64,000 bases of DNA. It comes from Gallibacterium genomosp. 3 (GTDB lineage Bacteria > Pseudomonadota > Gammaproteobacteria > Enterobacterales > Pasteurellaceae). The stretch covers positions 1 through 64,000 of the forward strand of contig NZ_JTJR01000008.1 of assembly GCF_001678475.1 (NCBI RefSeq), written 5' to 3'. The notes below the pieces were generated by a model that was not told the origin of the DNA, did not search any database, and saw only the letters and a list, made by a program, of their open reading frames with translations. The position numbers and the translations under genes are program-made. Shown in pieces: positions 49,524-58,894 of this stretch. Position 1 is the first letter of the stretch. Each line of letters begins with the position of its first letter.

Positions 49524-50518
49524 TTCGCCGTTTTACATTACTGTTATTTGTCTGTTTTGGTGTTATTTTTATTGGGTTAATCTTATTTTATCCGTCTGTA
49601 TTTCACGCTATTTTCAATTTACAACGTTGGTTTCATCACGCGATCAGCGACACCTTACAACATCTTAATCAATCTTCATCTCATACACCGCTATTCTTAA
49701 TTTTATTATGTTTTGGCTATGGTGTTTTTCATGCCGTTGGTCCGGGACATGGAAAATTTATTTTGACTAGTTATCTCACGACAAACGCTACTTATGTTAA
49801 GCAGAGTATGGGATTAGCGATGTTATCTTCTTTGGTTCAAGGCTTAGTTGCGATTATTCTCACTACCGTAGTTATTGCGATTTTTAATTTACCGACCTAT
49901 TTTTATAAACTCTCGCAACAGTGGTTAGAAAGATTTAGCTTTATTTTAATGATTGGATTAGGTGTTTGGTGGTTGTGGCGAGCGTATCGCCAATATCGCC
50001 ATCAAGCTGTTTCTCATCAACATCAAATAAAAATTAAAAGATGTTATCCTACAAAGGCACCACAGCTTGTAGTACAGCCACTACAATCGAATTTATTTTC
50101 TCTCTCAGGAAGCTGTGATTGTGGGCATCAACATCTACCATCAACACACCAATTAGCACAAGCCAAAGATTGGCAATCTCAACTAATGATTATTTTAAGT
50201 ATTGGTGCAAGACCTTGTTCTGGGGCAATTTTAGTGCTGTTTTTATCTTACCTATTAAAACTATACCCTTATGGTATTCTTGCTGTGATCGCGATGTCGA
50301 TTGGTACAGGCTTAACATTAAGCGGATTCGCATTATTGGTGTTATTCGCTCGTCAGAAAGCGGTGCAATTAAGCGCTTGGTATTTGCAACCTCGCTATAA
50401 TCAACAACTTGCTTATTGGGTTAAAGCTATATTAAGTGTGTTATTAATCTATATGGGCGTTGCGTTGCTTTATGGTTCAACATTACCAGTGAGCGGTGGT
50501 AGGGCATTGTTTGGTTAG
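49514..50518 (+). CDS. NicO/RcnA-like nickel/cobalt transporter
   Basis: A 334-residue inner-membrane protein with about six to seven helices. The family motif FGYGVFHAVGPGHGKFILTSYL (about 67-88) and the second LSIGARPCSGAILVL are present. A central loop (about 160-220) is His- and Cys-rich (SHQHQIK, SGSCDCGHQHLPSTHQ), fitting metal binding. Members either export or import Ni/Co; direction cannot be told. It overlaps the DUF1007 gene by 10 bases, suggesting a two-component unit. Confidence 0.87.
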   Translation: MPLIRRFTLLLFVCFGVIFIGLILFYPSVFHAIFNLQRWFHHAISDTLQHLNQSSSHTPLFLILLCFGYGVFHAVGPGHGKFILTSYLTTNATYVKQSMGLAMLSSLVQGLVAIILTTVVIAIFNLPTYFYKLSQQWLERFSFILMIGLGVWWLWRAYRQYRHQAVSHQHQIKIKRCYPTKAPQLVVQPLQSNLFSLSGSCDCGHQHLPSTHQLAQAKDWQSQLMIILSIGARPCSGAILVLFLSYLLKLYPYGILAVIAMSIGTGLTLSGFALLVLFARQKAVQLSAWYLQPRYNQQLAYWVKAILSVLLIYMGVALLYGSTLPVSGGRALFG

Positions 50519-50671
50519 TTTTAACATTATTAATAATTTTTTTAAATAATTTCTATACAATTAATTAAATTTTTTGATATTTTATAATACGCAGCCAATT
50601 TAATTAGATATGGTTGTTTTTATATTAAATATCAGCACAACAAATTAAACTTAATTAGTAAGGAAATTATT

Positions 50672-51511
50672 ATGAAAAGCTTCAAATTTTTATTCGCTAT
50701 ATTTTTAGTCGGATGTCCTCTATTTTCTGCTGCTGACCAAGGCAAAGTAACAGGAACAGCATTTCTGCATACTCAAGTATCGATAGATAAAGGGATTGAG
50801 AATGCTGAAATTGCTCTACCTGCGAGTATTACTAATGGAAAAGTATTTCAGGGCAAATTAAAAGATGCACCTGCAACACAGGGAAAAGCCCCAGTAGTCG
50901 TTTTTTTACATGGTTCATCAGGGCTAAATCCTAAATTAGGCTATGATATTTGGCAAAAATGGTTAGCAGAGAATGGTATTGCAAGTTTTATGTTTGACAG
51001 TATGCAATTAGAAAATAGAGTAAGTTATACATCACCAATTGATAAGAATATCTATGAAAAAATCCATCAATTACGTAGTAGTGAAATTAAAATTTCTCTA
51101 GATGCATTAGCAAAACAGCCTTGGTCGGATATTTCTCACTTATTTTTAGCTGGTACTAGCGAAGGAGCTGTGCCAGTTGCACGTTATGATGGAGATGCTT
51201 TTATTGGAAAATTAATTTATTCTTGGTCTTGTGAAGATAACTATTTCGTTAAATCTCATCAAACAAGTTTAAAAGCTGTTCCGACTATCAATATTATGAG
51301 TTCAAAAGATAAGTATTTTTCTACAGCTAATAGTTATATTGGTAATGAAGCTGCAATAGGAAATTGTTCTCAAACTTTTGCTAAAGCGGAAAAACCAGAA
51401 AACTTCCAAGTCATTTTAATTCCTAATGCGCCACATACATTAATTAATCTTCCTGCAGCTCGTTCAGCTACATTAGGCTTTATTGATGGTGTGTTGAAAA
51501 GTGCTAAATAA
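50672..51511 (+). CDS. Periplasmic alpha/beta hydrolase, dienelactone-hydrolase-like
   Basis: A 279-residue exported protein with signal peptide 1-21 (ends FSAA). Alpha/beta hydrolase features: the oxyanion-type FLHGSSGLNP, the nucleophile elbow GTSEGAVPV (S163), an acid candidate in SSKDKYF (D213) and His in NAPHTLIN (H255). Natural substrate unknown; it resembles secreted dienelactone hydrolase-like proteins. It is a single gene with about 150 bases of AT-rich upstream sequence, transcribed toward the tRNA-Val gene. Confidence 0.8.
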   Translation: MKSFKFLFAIFLVGCPLFSAADQGKVTGTAFLHTQVSIDKGIENAEIALPASITNGKVFQGKLKDAPATQGKAPVVVFLHGSSGLNPKLGYDIWQKWLAENGIASFMFDSMQLENRVSYTSPIDKNIYEKIHQLRSSEIKISLDALAKQPWSDISHLFLAGTSEGAVPVARYDGDAFIGKLIYSWSCEDNYFVKSHQTSLKAVPTINIMSSKDKYFSTANSYIGNEAAIGNCSQTFAKAEKPENFQVILIPNAPHTLINLPAARSATLGFIDGVLKSAK

Positions 51512-51528
51512 AATGAAGAAGTAAGGAA

Positions 51529-51605
51529 TGGTGCGACCGGGTGGACTCGAACCACTGACCCCCACCATGTCAAGGTGGTGCTCTAACCAACTGAGCTACG
51601 GTCGC
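51529..51605 (-). tRNA. tRNA-Val (GAC)
   Basis: A 77-base cloverleaf with encoded CCA. Acceptor stem GCGACCG/CGGTCGC, D-arm TAGCTCAGTTGGTTAGAGCA, anticodon arm CCACC-TTGACAT-GGTGG (anticodon GAC), and T-arm with GGTTCGAGTCC. It closely matches E. coli tRNA-Val(GAC). It reads against the upstream hydrolase gene, whose stop is 17 bases away. Confidence 0.96.
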
Positions 51606-51728
51606 ATTGTGAAAAACCTCGCTATTATAATGTGCTAATCAAGAATTGCAAAACTTTTTTAAAGTAACTGGTTTTAACCGACTAAAAAGAACACAAATTG
51701 TTGGTGAAAAATACAAAATATTTCTAAT

Positions 51729-51760
51729 TAAAGGTAAGTAGCCTCGCTACCTACCTTTAC
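51729..51760. terminator. Hairpin after the GST gene
   Basis: AAAGGTA(A)GTAG, a CCTCG loop, CTAC(C)TACCTTT. It lies about 30 bases beyond the GST stop and is T-rich on both sides, so it probably terminates the minus-strand GST transcript. Confidence 0.55.
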
Positions 51761-51787
51761 TTTATATTCTATGGCATTTCACTCATT

Positions 51788-52393
51788 TTATTTCAACCAA
51801 GCCTGAAAACTCGGCAAATTAAGTAAACGTTGTTGATAATAACGAGATATTTCAGAGAGATAATTTTCTAAACCATAAGTCGCAATACGACTTGCTACTG
51901 GCAAGAAAAAAGCATCTACTGCGGTAAAAGTTTTACCCGCTAAATAAGGACCTTTAAATTGAGTTAAACCCTCTTGCCAAAGTTGATCGATCCGTTTTAA
52001 ATCAACGACCACGTCTTCTGGGACTTCGGTCAAAGGGGAGGTAACTAATGGATTAAAACCACAAACTTGACGTAGTTTCATAAAACCAGAATGCATTTCA
52101 GCACAAGCACTTCTTGACCAAGCTCGAGCCGTTTTATCTGCGGCCCAGACTTGAGGATAATCTTCCGCAATATATTCAACGATTGCCAAACTATCCCAAA
52201 TAATTTGATTATTAGCGTGTAATACGGGGATTTTTGCAGTAGGTGAGAATTTCACGAATGTTTGCCGCTGTTTTTGTCGATCTTCAAAAAAATTGACTTG
52301 AATCTCTTCAAATGGAATCGCTAATTCTTTGAGCAAAATCCATGGACGCAATGACCAAGAAGAGAGTGGTTTACTGATATAAAGTGAATACAT
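51788..52393 (-). CDS. Glutathione S-transferase family protein
   Basis: A 201-residue GST-fold protein. The N-terminal thioredoxin-like domain starts MYSLYISKPLSSWSLRPWILLKEL, and the glutathione-binding stretch KIPVLHANNQIIWDSLAIVEYIAEDYP is at about 54-80. A helical C-terminal domain follows. The catalytic residue is probably Ser in SSWSLRP. Substrate unknown. It has an AGGAGG ribosome binding site. Same strand as asnS upstream but separated by a terminator. Confidence 0.88.
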   Translation of the reverse strand: MYSLYISKPLSSWSLRPWILLKELAIPFEEIQVNFFEDRQKQRQTFVKFSPTAKIPVLHANNQIIWDSLAIVEYIAEDYPQVWAADKTARAWSRSACAEMHSGFMKLRQVCGFNPLVTSPLTEVPEDVVVDLKRIDQLWQEGLTQFKGPYLAGKTFTAVDAFFLPVASRIATYGLENYLSEISRYYQQRLLNLPSFQAWLK

Positions 52394-52431
52394 ATGTTCC
52401 TCCTTTATGAATACAGAATCAGTTACATTGC

Positions 52432-52470
52432 GATAAAAAATAAGCCAAATGATTTATCTCATTTGGCTTA
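52432..52470 (-). terminator. Terminator after asnS
   Basis: AAGCCAAATGA and TCATTTGGCTT (52442-52452 with 52459-52469); on the minus strand the stem is followed by ATTTTTTATC. Confidence 0.85.
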
Positions 52471-52498
52471 CTCTCAGTAATTATTCTGTTAATTGAAA

Positions 52499-53902
52499 TT
52501 AGAATGAAGCGTTTCTTGGTGAACGAGGGAATGGAATGACATCACGGATATTTTGTACACCAGTCACATAAACAATTAAGCGTTCAAAACCAAGACCGAA
52601 GCCTGAGTGAGGTACAGTACCATAACGGCGTAAATCACGATACCACCAATAGTCTTCTTTTTTCAAGCCCATTTCATCCATACGTTTATCAAGCACATCT
52701 AAACGTTCTTCACGTTGTGAACCACCGATAATTTCACCGATTCCCGGCGCTAACACATCCATTGCGGCAACAGTCTTTCCATCGTCATTTAAACGCATAT
52801 AGAAAGCTTTGATGTCTTTAGGATAGTTTTTCACAACCACTGGTGATTTAAAATGTTCTTCTGCTAAATAACGCTCATGTTCAGATGAAAGATCGATACC
52901 CCATTCAACTGGGAATTCAAAATCTTTACCACATTGTTTCAGAATTTCAATCGCATCAGTGTAATCTACTTGAGCAAAGTCAGAATTGATGAAATTTTGT
53001 AAACGGGTAATTACGCTGCTATCAATATGTTTTGCAAAGAATTCCATATCATCCATACGTTCATCTAAAACTGCTTTAAACACATATTTCAACATATCTT
53101 CTGCTAATTTAGCGTTATCCGCTAATGTCGCAAAAGCAACTTCTGGTTCAACCATCCAGAATTCCGCTAAGTGGCGAGTTGTATTAGAGTTTTCAGCACG
53201 GAATGTTGGACCAAAAGTATAAATTTTACTTAATGCACAAGCGTAGGTTTCGCCATTTAATTGACCTGATACAGTTAAGAACGACTCTTTACCGAAGAAA
53301 TCTTGACTAAAATCGATATCGCCTTGTTCAGTTTTTGGCAAATTGGTGAGATCTAATGTAGAAACGCGGAACATTTCACCCGCACCTTCTGTATCAGAAG
53401 CGGTAATTAATGGGGTAGCGACCCAATAGAAACCTTGTTCATTAAAGAAACGATGAATCGCTTGGGCAAGACAGTGACGTACCCGTGCTACTGCACCGAT
53501 AAGGTTAGTACGTGGACGTAAATGTGCAACTTCACGTAAATACTCAATAGAGTGGCGTTTTGCTGCCATTGGATAGGTATCTGGATCTTCTACCCAGCCA
53601 CAAACCTCAATATTTTCTGCTAATAATTCAACGGCTTGGCCAGATGCTGGTGATTCTACAACTTTACCTGTCACAATGACTGAGCAACCAGCAGTTAAAC
53701 GTAAAATTTCTGACTGATAATTTTCAATAGTTTGTTCAATAACAACTTGGATAGGGGAGAAGCATGAACCATCATAAACAGATAAAAATGAAACGCCTGC
53801 TTTTGAGTCACGTCTAGTACGTACCCAACCGCGTACTGTTGTGGACGAACCAATCGCCACATCGCCTTTTAAAATTTCGGCGACTGATTTAGCTTGTGTC
53901 AT
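52499..53902 (-). CDS. asnS: Asparagine-tRNA ligase
   Basis: A 467-residue class II synthetase (E. coli 466). An N-terminal OB-fold anticodon-binding domain (about 15-110, [24 protein letters not shown]) precedes the catalytic core with motif 2 ([25 protein letters not shown]) and motif 3 ([27 protein letters not shown]). Start 53902 ([11 protein letters not shown]) has an AGGTT ribosome binding site and fits the family; the frame opens at 53944 with an atypical leader. It is divergent from the ROK regulator. Confidence 0.97.
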   Translation of the reverse strand: MTQAKSVAEILKGDVAIGSSTTVRGWVRTRRDSKAGVSFLSVYDGSCFSPIQVVIEQTIENYQSEILRLTAGCSVIVTGKVVESPASGQAVELLAENIEVCGWVEDPDTYPMAAKRHSIEYLREVAHLRPRTNLIGAVARVRHCLAQAIHRFFNEQGFYWVATPLITASDTEGAGEMFRVSTLDLTNLPKTEQGDIDFSQDFFGKESFLTVSGQLNGETYACALSKIYTFGPTFRAENSNTTRHLAEFWMVEPEVAFATLADNAKLAEDMLKYVFKAVLDERMDDMEFFAKHIDSSVITRLQNFINSDFAQVDYTDAIEILKQCGKDFEFPVEWGIDLSSEHERYLAEEHFKSPVVVKNYPKDIKAFYMRLNDDGKTVAAMDVLAPGIGEIIGGSQREERLDVLDKRMDEMGLKKEDYWWYRDLRRYGTVPHSGFGLGFERLIVYVTGVQNIRDVIPFPRSPRNASF

Positions 53903-54039
53903 AGTAACCTCAATGAATTTCTTGTTTTTAAATAAGCACGTCATTCTACAATACTTTGCTAACTGGATAAATGCAGAAATATAAAACTAGTAGAATTTAT
54001 CAACAAATTTTTAAAATTAAAAAAAATTTAAAAATAAAG

Positions 54040-54055
54040 TGTGAGATTTTTCTCA
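54040..54055 (+). promoter_or_regulatory. Putative CRP site
   Basis: TGTGA-GATTTT-TCTCA is close to the TGTGA-N6-TCACA consensus. It lies in the asnS/ROK-regulator intergenic region about 107 bases before the regulator start. Prediction by eye. Confidence 0.4.
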
Positions 54056-54058
54056 AAT

Positions 54059-54072
54059 TTGATCCAAATCAC
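54059..54072 (+). promoter_or_regulatory. Putative FNR site
   Basis: TTGAT-CCAA-ATCAC matches nine of ten positions of TTGAT-N4-ATCAA and sits 3 bases after the putative CRP site. Prediction by eye. Confidence 0.35.
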
Positions 54073-54161
54073 TTGAGAGTGGTGCGAAAAATTCGTATAA
54101 AAAACAAAATTATTATCTTATGGAGTCGAGCAGTTTTTGAACAGCTGTAAATGTACGTATT

Positions 54162-55367
54162 ATGACAAAGCAGTTAATGAATTCACCACAAAAATTACAA
54201 CATTTAGGGTCTATTTATCGTTTAATTGAACAATTTGATTTAATTTCACGGATTGATTTATCAAAAATTTCAGGGCTAGCCCCAGCCAGTATTACTAACT
54301 TCACACGTGATTTAATCGATTTAAAATTAGTGATAGAACGCACTACGCAAACACCTATTGTAAGAGGGCGTCCTGCAGTTGGATTGGCGATTTCTCCTTT
54401 TTATTGGCAATCGTTATGTGTTGTATTAAATGAAAGAGAAATTACTATTTTCTTGTGTGAGTTAAATGGTAAAACTGTTGCTAGCAAAACTTTCCCGTTA
54501 CAAGCCAAACAGTATCAAAATTTAGCAAACTTACTCGCAGAAAATTTACGTGATTTCCACGCAGAGTTTCGTTCTCAAGTGATGCAAATTTTTGCTATTT
54601 CAGTGGTTGTAGAAGGGCAGTTAAACCGCCAACAAACAGGCATTCAGCGCTTAGGGCAGTTTGAAATTGATGTTGAGTTACAAACTATATTAAGTGATGA
54701 ATTTAATTTACCAATTATTTTATCTGAATACTTTGCGGCTTGGGTATTTGCTGAATCAAGCTTAGGAGCAGCAATTAGTAGCGAGAACGTTATCTACTTA
54801 CAAGTAGATGATGTGATTAATATGAGTGTTTCTATTAAAGGGAAAATGATTCAAGGCAATAAACAGCAACGAATGAATATAGATCGAGTTTGTTTACCAA
54901 TGTTAAGTCCGTTATCTACTATTATTAGCGAACATTTATTGCCTGAAGATGCACAACAGTTACAACATCATGTAACTTATTCCGCTATTTATCGTTTAGT
55001 AAATCATCTTTTACCGAACGATTTAGAAGATAATGCACAAAAAATTGAATACCTTTGTGAATTGGCTAATCAAGGGAATCAATCTGCGATTGATATTTTA
55101 CAATATGTAGCAGATGGAATTTCTTATGTTTTAATGAATCTAGTGAATATTTTTTCATCCGATAAAATTATGATCAATTCGAGTTATTTAGGTGCAAATA
55201 CAATTTTTGTTGAACATCTAAAACAAAAGTTAAATGAAAATTTACTACTCGATCAACATAAGGTCGATATTATCACAGGGCATTATGCACAGAATAACGC
55301 GGTTGTAGCGAGTGCGATGGTGAAAAAATACCTTTACAATGGCGATTTAATTGGTTCTTTAATGTAA
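54162..55367 (+). CDS. ROK-family transcriptional regulator, Mlc/NagC-like
   Basis: A 401-residue protein aligned with E. coli Mlc and NagC. The N-terminal winged helix is clear (LGSIYRLIEQFDLISRIDLS, GLAPASITNFTRDLIDLKLV, then RGRPAVGL). The ROK core is recognisable at AESSLGAAISSENVIYLQVDD and in the C-terminus VNIFSSDKIMINSSYLG. The zinc site of ROK repressors (GEIGH, then CxCGxxGCLE) is absent: after KGKMIQGNKQQRMNIDRVCL the chain passes straight to LSTIISEHLL. Sugar or EIICB sensing may therefore differ. Likely target genes cannot be named. Putative CRP and FNR sites lie upstream. Confidence 0.83.
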   Translation: MTKQLMNSPQKLQHLGSIYRLIEQFDLISRIDLSKISGLAPASITNFTRDLIDLKLVIERTTQTPIVRGRPAVGLAISPFYWQSLCVVLNEREITIFLCELNGKTVASKTFPLQAKQYQNLANLLAENLRDFHAEFRSQVMQIFAISVVVEGQLNRQQTGIQRLGQFEIDVELQTILSDEFNLPIILSEYFAAWVFAESSLGAAISSENVIYLQVDDVINMSVSIKGKMIQGNKQQRMNIDRVCLPMLSPLSTIISEHLLPEDAQQLQHHVTYSAIYRLVNHLLPNDLEDNAQKIEYLCELANQGNQSAIDILQYVADGISYVLMNLVNIFSSDKIMINSSYLGANTIFVEHLKQKLNENLLLDQHKVDIITGHYAQNNAVVASAMVKKYLYNGDLIGSLM

Positions 55368-55405
55368 TTCTATCCTAGTAATTAAAATAGATAGAATTTG
55401 TTGTG

Positions 55406-55435
55406 ATTACCTCGAGAATATCGAGGTAATTTTTT
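55406..55435 (+). terminator. Terminator after the ROK regulator
   Basis: ATTACCTCGA, a GAATA loop, TCGAGGTAAT, then a T-run, 38 bases after the stop. Confidence 0.87.
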
Positions 55436-55453
55436 ATCTTCAATTTGATTAAG

Positions 55454-55483
55454 TTGACAAAAGCGATGCTTAAAGCGCATAAA
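55454..55483 (+). promoter_or_regulatory. Promoter of the putative 18-codon transcript
   Basis: A consensus -35 TTGACA (55454-55459) and a moderate -10 CATAAA (55478-55483) spaced 18 bases apart. Predicted start of transcription is near 55490, just before the hairpin at 55494. Confidence 0.5.
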
Positions 55484-55493
55484 AAGAAAAAAA

Positions 55494-55520
55494 CCTGTTC
55501 CATAAAGGAACAGGGGGAGG
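55494..55520 (+). promoter_or_regulatory. 5' hairpin abutting a strong ribosome binding site
   Basis: CCTGTTCC (55494-55501), loop ATAAA, GGAACAGG (55507-55514) is a perfect 8-base-pair stem, followed at once by GGGAGG (55515-55520). The stem could protect the transcript end or tune access to the ribosome binding site. Confidence 0.55.
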
Positions 55521-55525
55521 TTTCA

Positions 55526-55582
55526 ATGAATAAAATAAAAAAAACATTTGCTTACGCATTTGCAGTCACTAGCGGTTACTAA
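55526..55582 (+). CDS. Putative 18-residue peptide
   Basis: An open frame reading MNKIKKTFAYAFAVTSGY, with a very strong ribosome binding site 5 bases upstream, a promoter-like element and a 5' hairpin. It has a basic N-terminus followed by a small hydrophobic stretch, like a tiny membrane peptide or leader peptide. No gene follows on this strand, so it is not an obvious leader. No homologue is recognised. Downstream to 55680 the sequence is A/T-rich with nothing clear beyond weak A/T hairpins. The unit sits in the 313-base gap between the ROK regulator and the oxidoreductase gene. Confidence 0.5.
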   Translation: MNKIKKTFAYAFAVTSGY

Positions 55583-55680
55583 GACCGGCAAAAAAATAAA
55601 AAGTTCAAAAAAATCTAAAAAATTTTTAAAAATAATAGAAAAAATATTTTTTATATTAAAATCAAATAGTTATTTTTGTA

Positions 55681-56721
55681 TCAAAGCATAATTTTTCTAC
55701 CGCTTTCCGCGCTAAGATAAACTTTCTCAATTAAGTCTAATACTTTTGCTGCTTGTTCTGCGGTTACTTGTAATGGTTCATCAGCCGTTAATGCTGCATA
55801 AATATTGTCATAATAGGCTTGATAATTGCCAGATACCGTTTCTAACGTTGTACGAATATGCACGCCATTTACTTCTGTATTGAGTGTTCCCCAAAATGCT
55901 TTATCTTCTTTATTCCAATCTCCTTTAGGAACAACACCCGCCATCAATAAGGCTTCTTGGTTATCTATTTCATATTTTACATATGATCCGAGTGTGCCAT
56001 GCATTGCAATACTTGGTCCTTTTTCCCGTACATATTTACTTGATGACATTACTACTTTTTTATCTTGATAGTAGAAATAGATTTGGAAATTATCTTCTCC
56101 TAATGAACCTTGATGTTGGCAACGTAAATCAGCATATAACGCCTGAGGCAGCCCAAATAGATGAACCACATGATCGATTAAATGGACGCCTAAATCATAA
56201 ACTAAACCGACACCTCGTTCGCCAGTTTCTTTCCATGCTTTGCTATTTTTTGCTTGAGTATAGCGATCATAGTGAATTTCATAATCTACAATATCGCCTA
56301 ACAAGCCACTCTTTAATAGTTGTTTTACGGTCAAAATCCCATTATCCCAACGGCGGTTTTGATAAACAGAAAGCTTAACTTGATGTTGTTTCGCTAATTC
56401 GGCAAGCTCTTTTGCTTCCGCAGCAGTAACACTTAATGGTTTTTCTACAATAATATGTTTGCCGGCTAAAATCGCTTTTTTCGTGAAATCATAATGGGTC
56501 AAATTTGGCGTGGTAATGATAACTAAATCAATATCATCCGCTAATAATTCTTCAAATTGACGTACAGTGGTAATTTGCGGATATTTAGTTGCTACTTTAT
56601 TTCCTGTCCGTTCAAAAATTTTTACTACTTGAAAACGCGGATCATTCAATAAAAAAGGGAGGTGGAATACATTGGCAGACATACCAAATCCAGCAATTCC
56701 AACACGTATCACTTGTTGCAT
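55681..56721 (-). CDS. Gfo/Idh/MocA-family oxidoreductase
   Basis: A 346-residue NAD(P)-dependent oxidoreductase, similar in length and layout to E. coli YdgJ. The Rossmann fold starts VGIAGFGMSANVFHLPFL, the EKP motif is present (HIIVEKPLSVTAAEAKEL), and the catalytic-type GVGLVYDLGVHLIDH lies at about 170-184. The substrate is probably a sugar or cyclitol; not known. It begins 21 bases after the MATE gene stop on the same strand, so they may form an operon. Confidence 0.88.
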   Translation of the reverse strand: MQQVIRVGIAGFGMSANVFHLPFLLNDPRFQVVKIFERTGNKVATKYPQITTVRQFEELLADDIDLVIITTPNLTHYDFTKKAILAGKHIIVEKPLSVTAAEAKELAELAKQHQVKLSVYQNRRWDNGILTVKQLLKSGLLGDIVDYEIHYDRYTQAKNSKAWKETGERGVGLVYDLGVHLIDHVVHLFGLPQALYADLRCQHQGSLGEDNFQIYFYYQDKKVVMSSSKYVREKGPSIAMHGTLGSYVKYEIDNQEALLMAGVVPKGDWNKEDKAFWGTLNTEVNGVHIRTTLETVSGNYQAYYDNIYAALTADEPLQVTAEQAAKVLDLIEKVYLSAESGRKIML

Positions 56722-56742
56722 AGATAGAATCTCCTTATCACA

Positions 56743-58131
56743 CTATTTAATTTTTTCTAATCGAGTAAATAAAATCTCTTCAGGTAAACGTTGAATATGA
56801 CGTAAACGGAAGAAGAGTAGGCAAGCCACCGTCGTTAAACAAACAACAAAACCAATCCAAAAGCCAGCAGCTGTCATATGAGGAACAATCCAATCAGTTA
56901 AACCAAGAACATAGCCAACAGGCATACCTACTACCCAATAACCAAATAGAGAGATCCACAACACTGATTTAGTATCTTTATAACCACGCAAAGCGCCACC
57001 GATAATGGTTTGTGTTGTATCTGAAAATTGATAAACAGTAGCAAAAATTAATAATGAGGATGCCATAATAATGACGTTTTGGTTACTGACAAAAATACTG
57101 GCAATATTTTGCCGGAATAATAAGGTAATGGTGGCAGTAAATAAAGTGACAGTAAGCCCTAAACTTAGTGCACAAAACGTAAATTGCTTAGCTTGTAATG
57201 CATTACCTGCACCTAAACTTTGCCCAACAAGAATAGTCGTTGCCATTGAAATTGACATTGGCAACATATAAATGAAAGAGCTGGTATTTAAGGCAATTTG
57301 ATGGCTTGCAATAATTTCTGCACCAAATGGCGAAATTAGCAGCGAAATAATACAAAAGAGCAGTACTTCACAACAAATTGATACTGCAATAGGGAAACCA
57401 AGACGCACTAATTTATTTAGTGTTTTTGGGTTTGGTTTTTCAATAATTTGTTCAAAAATGTTGAGATCACGTTGGCTTGGTACGTTATAGCAATAAATAA
57501 TAATAAGCAGGAATGCCACCCAGTTTAAAATCATTGTTGCAATTCCACATCCTACGGCACCAAAAGCAGGAACGCCAAACGAACCATAGATAAAAATATA
57601 GTTTAACGGGATATTTAACAATAAGCAGGTAAACGCAATCACCATAGCTGGTTTGGTTTTAGCAATACCATCATTTAAACAACGAAAGTTCATCATTAAT
57701 AAATAAGGTAATGCCCCAAACGCCATCACTTTGAGATAACCTTCGGTAATATTTGCTAATTCTGCATCCATTCCCATTAAATCAATAATAAATCGACTGT
57801 TATAAACAATTAGAAAGATAGGAATACTAATTGTTACCGCAATCCAGATTCCTTGACGAACTTGATGAGCAATTAATTTACGTTTACCTGATCCATTTAA
57901 GTAGGAAATCGTTGGTGGCAAAGCTAATAGCAAGCCTTGTCCAAATAGCAGCAATGGGAACCAAATTGAAGCTCCCACAGAAATTGCAGCCATATCTTTT
58001 GCACTAACACGACCCGCCATAATAGTATCGGTTAGTCCCATTGAATTTTGTGCGACTTGTGCAATCAGAATAGGCGATGCAAGTTTAATCAATTCAATAA
58101 TTTGTGTTTTATATCTTTGCCAATTTGTCAT
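56743..58131 (-). CDS. norM: MATE-family multidrug efflux pump NorM/MdtK
   Basis: A 462-residue inner-membrane protein with 12 predicted helices. N-terminal [40 protein letters not shown] contains the conserved Asp of the cation-binding site (D in TDTIMAG). It exports cationic drugs and dyes using sodium or protons. Its divergent placement next to ribE is the same as mdtK-ribE in E. coli, supporting orthology to MdtK/NorM. Confidence 0.92.
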   Translation of the reverse strand: MTNWQRYKTQIIELIKLASPILIAQVAQNSMGLTDTIMAGRVSAKDMAAISVGASIWFPLLLFGQGLLLALPPTISYLNGSGKRKLIAHQVRQGIWIAVTISIPIFLIVYNSRFIIDLMGMDAELANITEGYLKVMAFGALPYLLMMNFRCLNDGIAKTKPAMVIAFTCLLLNIPLNYIFIYGSFGVPAFGAVGCGIATMILNWVAFLLIIIYCYNVPSQRDLNIFEQIIEKPNPKTLNKLVRLGFPIAVSICCEVLLFCIISLLISPFGAEIIASHQIALNTSSFIYMLPMSISMATTILVGQSLGAGNALQAKQFTFCALSLGLTVTLFTATITLLFRQNIASIFVSNQNVIIMASSLLIFATVYQFSDTTQTIIGGALRGYKDTKSVLWISLFGYWVVGMPVGYVLGLTDWIVPHMTAAGFWIGFVVCLTTVACLLFFRLRHIQRLPEEILFTRLEKIK

Positions 58132-58215
58132 AGAATGTCCGACGTTTGTAATTTTAGTTAGTTGCCTTTTCTAACATACAGCAGTAACAAGATTTTTTCA
58201 TTTAAGGAGAAAAGT

Positions 58216-58830
58216 ATGTTTACAGGAATTATTCAAGGAAAAGCAAAAATCCATGAAATTAAAGCGAAAGATAATTTTAGAACACACATTATAAAAATGC
58301 CACAGGATTTATTGTCTGGTTTGACGTTAGGTGCTTCTGTTGCACATAACGGCGTTTGTTTAACAGTAACCAAAATTGAAGGTGATTTAATTAGTTTCGA
58401 TTTAATGCAAGAAACGTTGAAAATTACCAATCTAGGCGAATTAAAAGTTGGCGATGAAATTAATGTAGAACGTGCTATGAAGATTGGTGATGAAGTCGGC
58501 GGACATCTATTATCAGGGCATGTGTACTGTACAGCAAAAATTGAACAAATCTTATCTTCACCGAATAATCGTCAAGTTTGGTTTAAATTACCTAATCAAG
58601 AGGTTATGAAATATATTTTAACTAAGGGCTATATTGCGGTTGATGGTATTAGTTTGACGATTGGTGAAGTAAAAGATCAATCTTTTTGTGTTAATTTAAT
58701 TCCAGAAACGTTACAACGTACCATTCTTAGTCAAAAACAAGTACATGATAAAGTGAATATTGAATTGGATTCGCAAACACAAGCTGTGGTAGATACGGTA
58801 GAGCGTTATTTAAGTCAGCAAAATAGATAA
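58216..58830 (+). CDS. ribE: Riboflavin synthase alpha chain
   Basis: A 204-residue enzyme with two lumazine-binding barrels: domain 1 starts [15 protein letters not shown], and domain 2 has [18 protein letters not shown] and [16 protein letters not shown]. It dismutates 6,7-dimethyl-8-ribityllumazine to riboflavin. ATG 58216 is preferred (AAGGAG ribosome binding site and the invariant MFTG start). The frame upstream to 58162 is not part of the protein. Often called ribC in E. coli. Confidence 0.96.
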   Translation: MFTGIIQGKAKIHEIKAKDNFRTHIIKMPQDLLSGLTLGASVAHNGVCLTVTKIEGDLISFDLMQETLKITNLGELKVGDEINVERAMKIGDEVGGHLLSGHVYCTAKIEQILSSPNNRQVWFKLPNQEVMKYILTKGYIAVDGISLTIGEVKDQSFCVNLIPETLQRTILSQKQVHDKVNIELDSQTQAVVDTVERYLSQQNR

Positions 58831-58845
58831 GATTTTATTGAATAT

Positions 58846-58885
58846 AACAAGGACTAATTTTGATGATAAATTAGCCCTTTTGTTT
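58846..58885. terminator. Bidirectional terminator ribE / purR
   Basis: AACAAGG(A)CTAATTT and AAATTAG(C)CCTTTTGTT between convergent ribE and purR. Confidence 0.75.
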
Positions 58886-58894
58886 ATATAAAAA

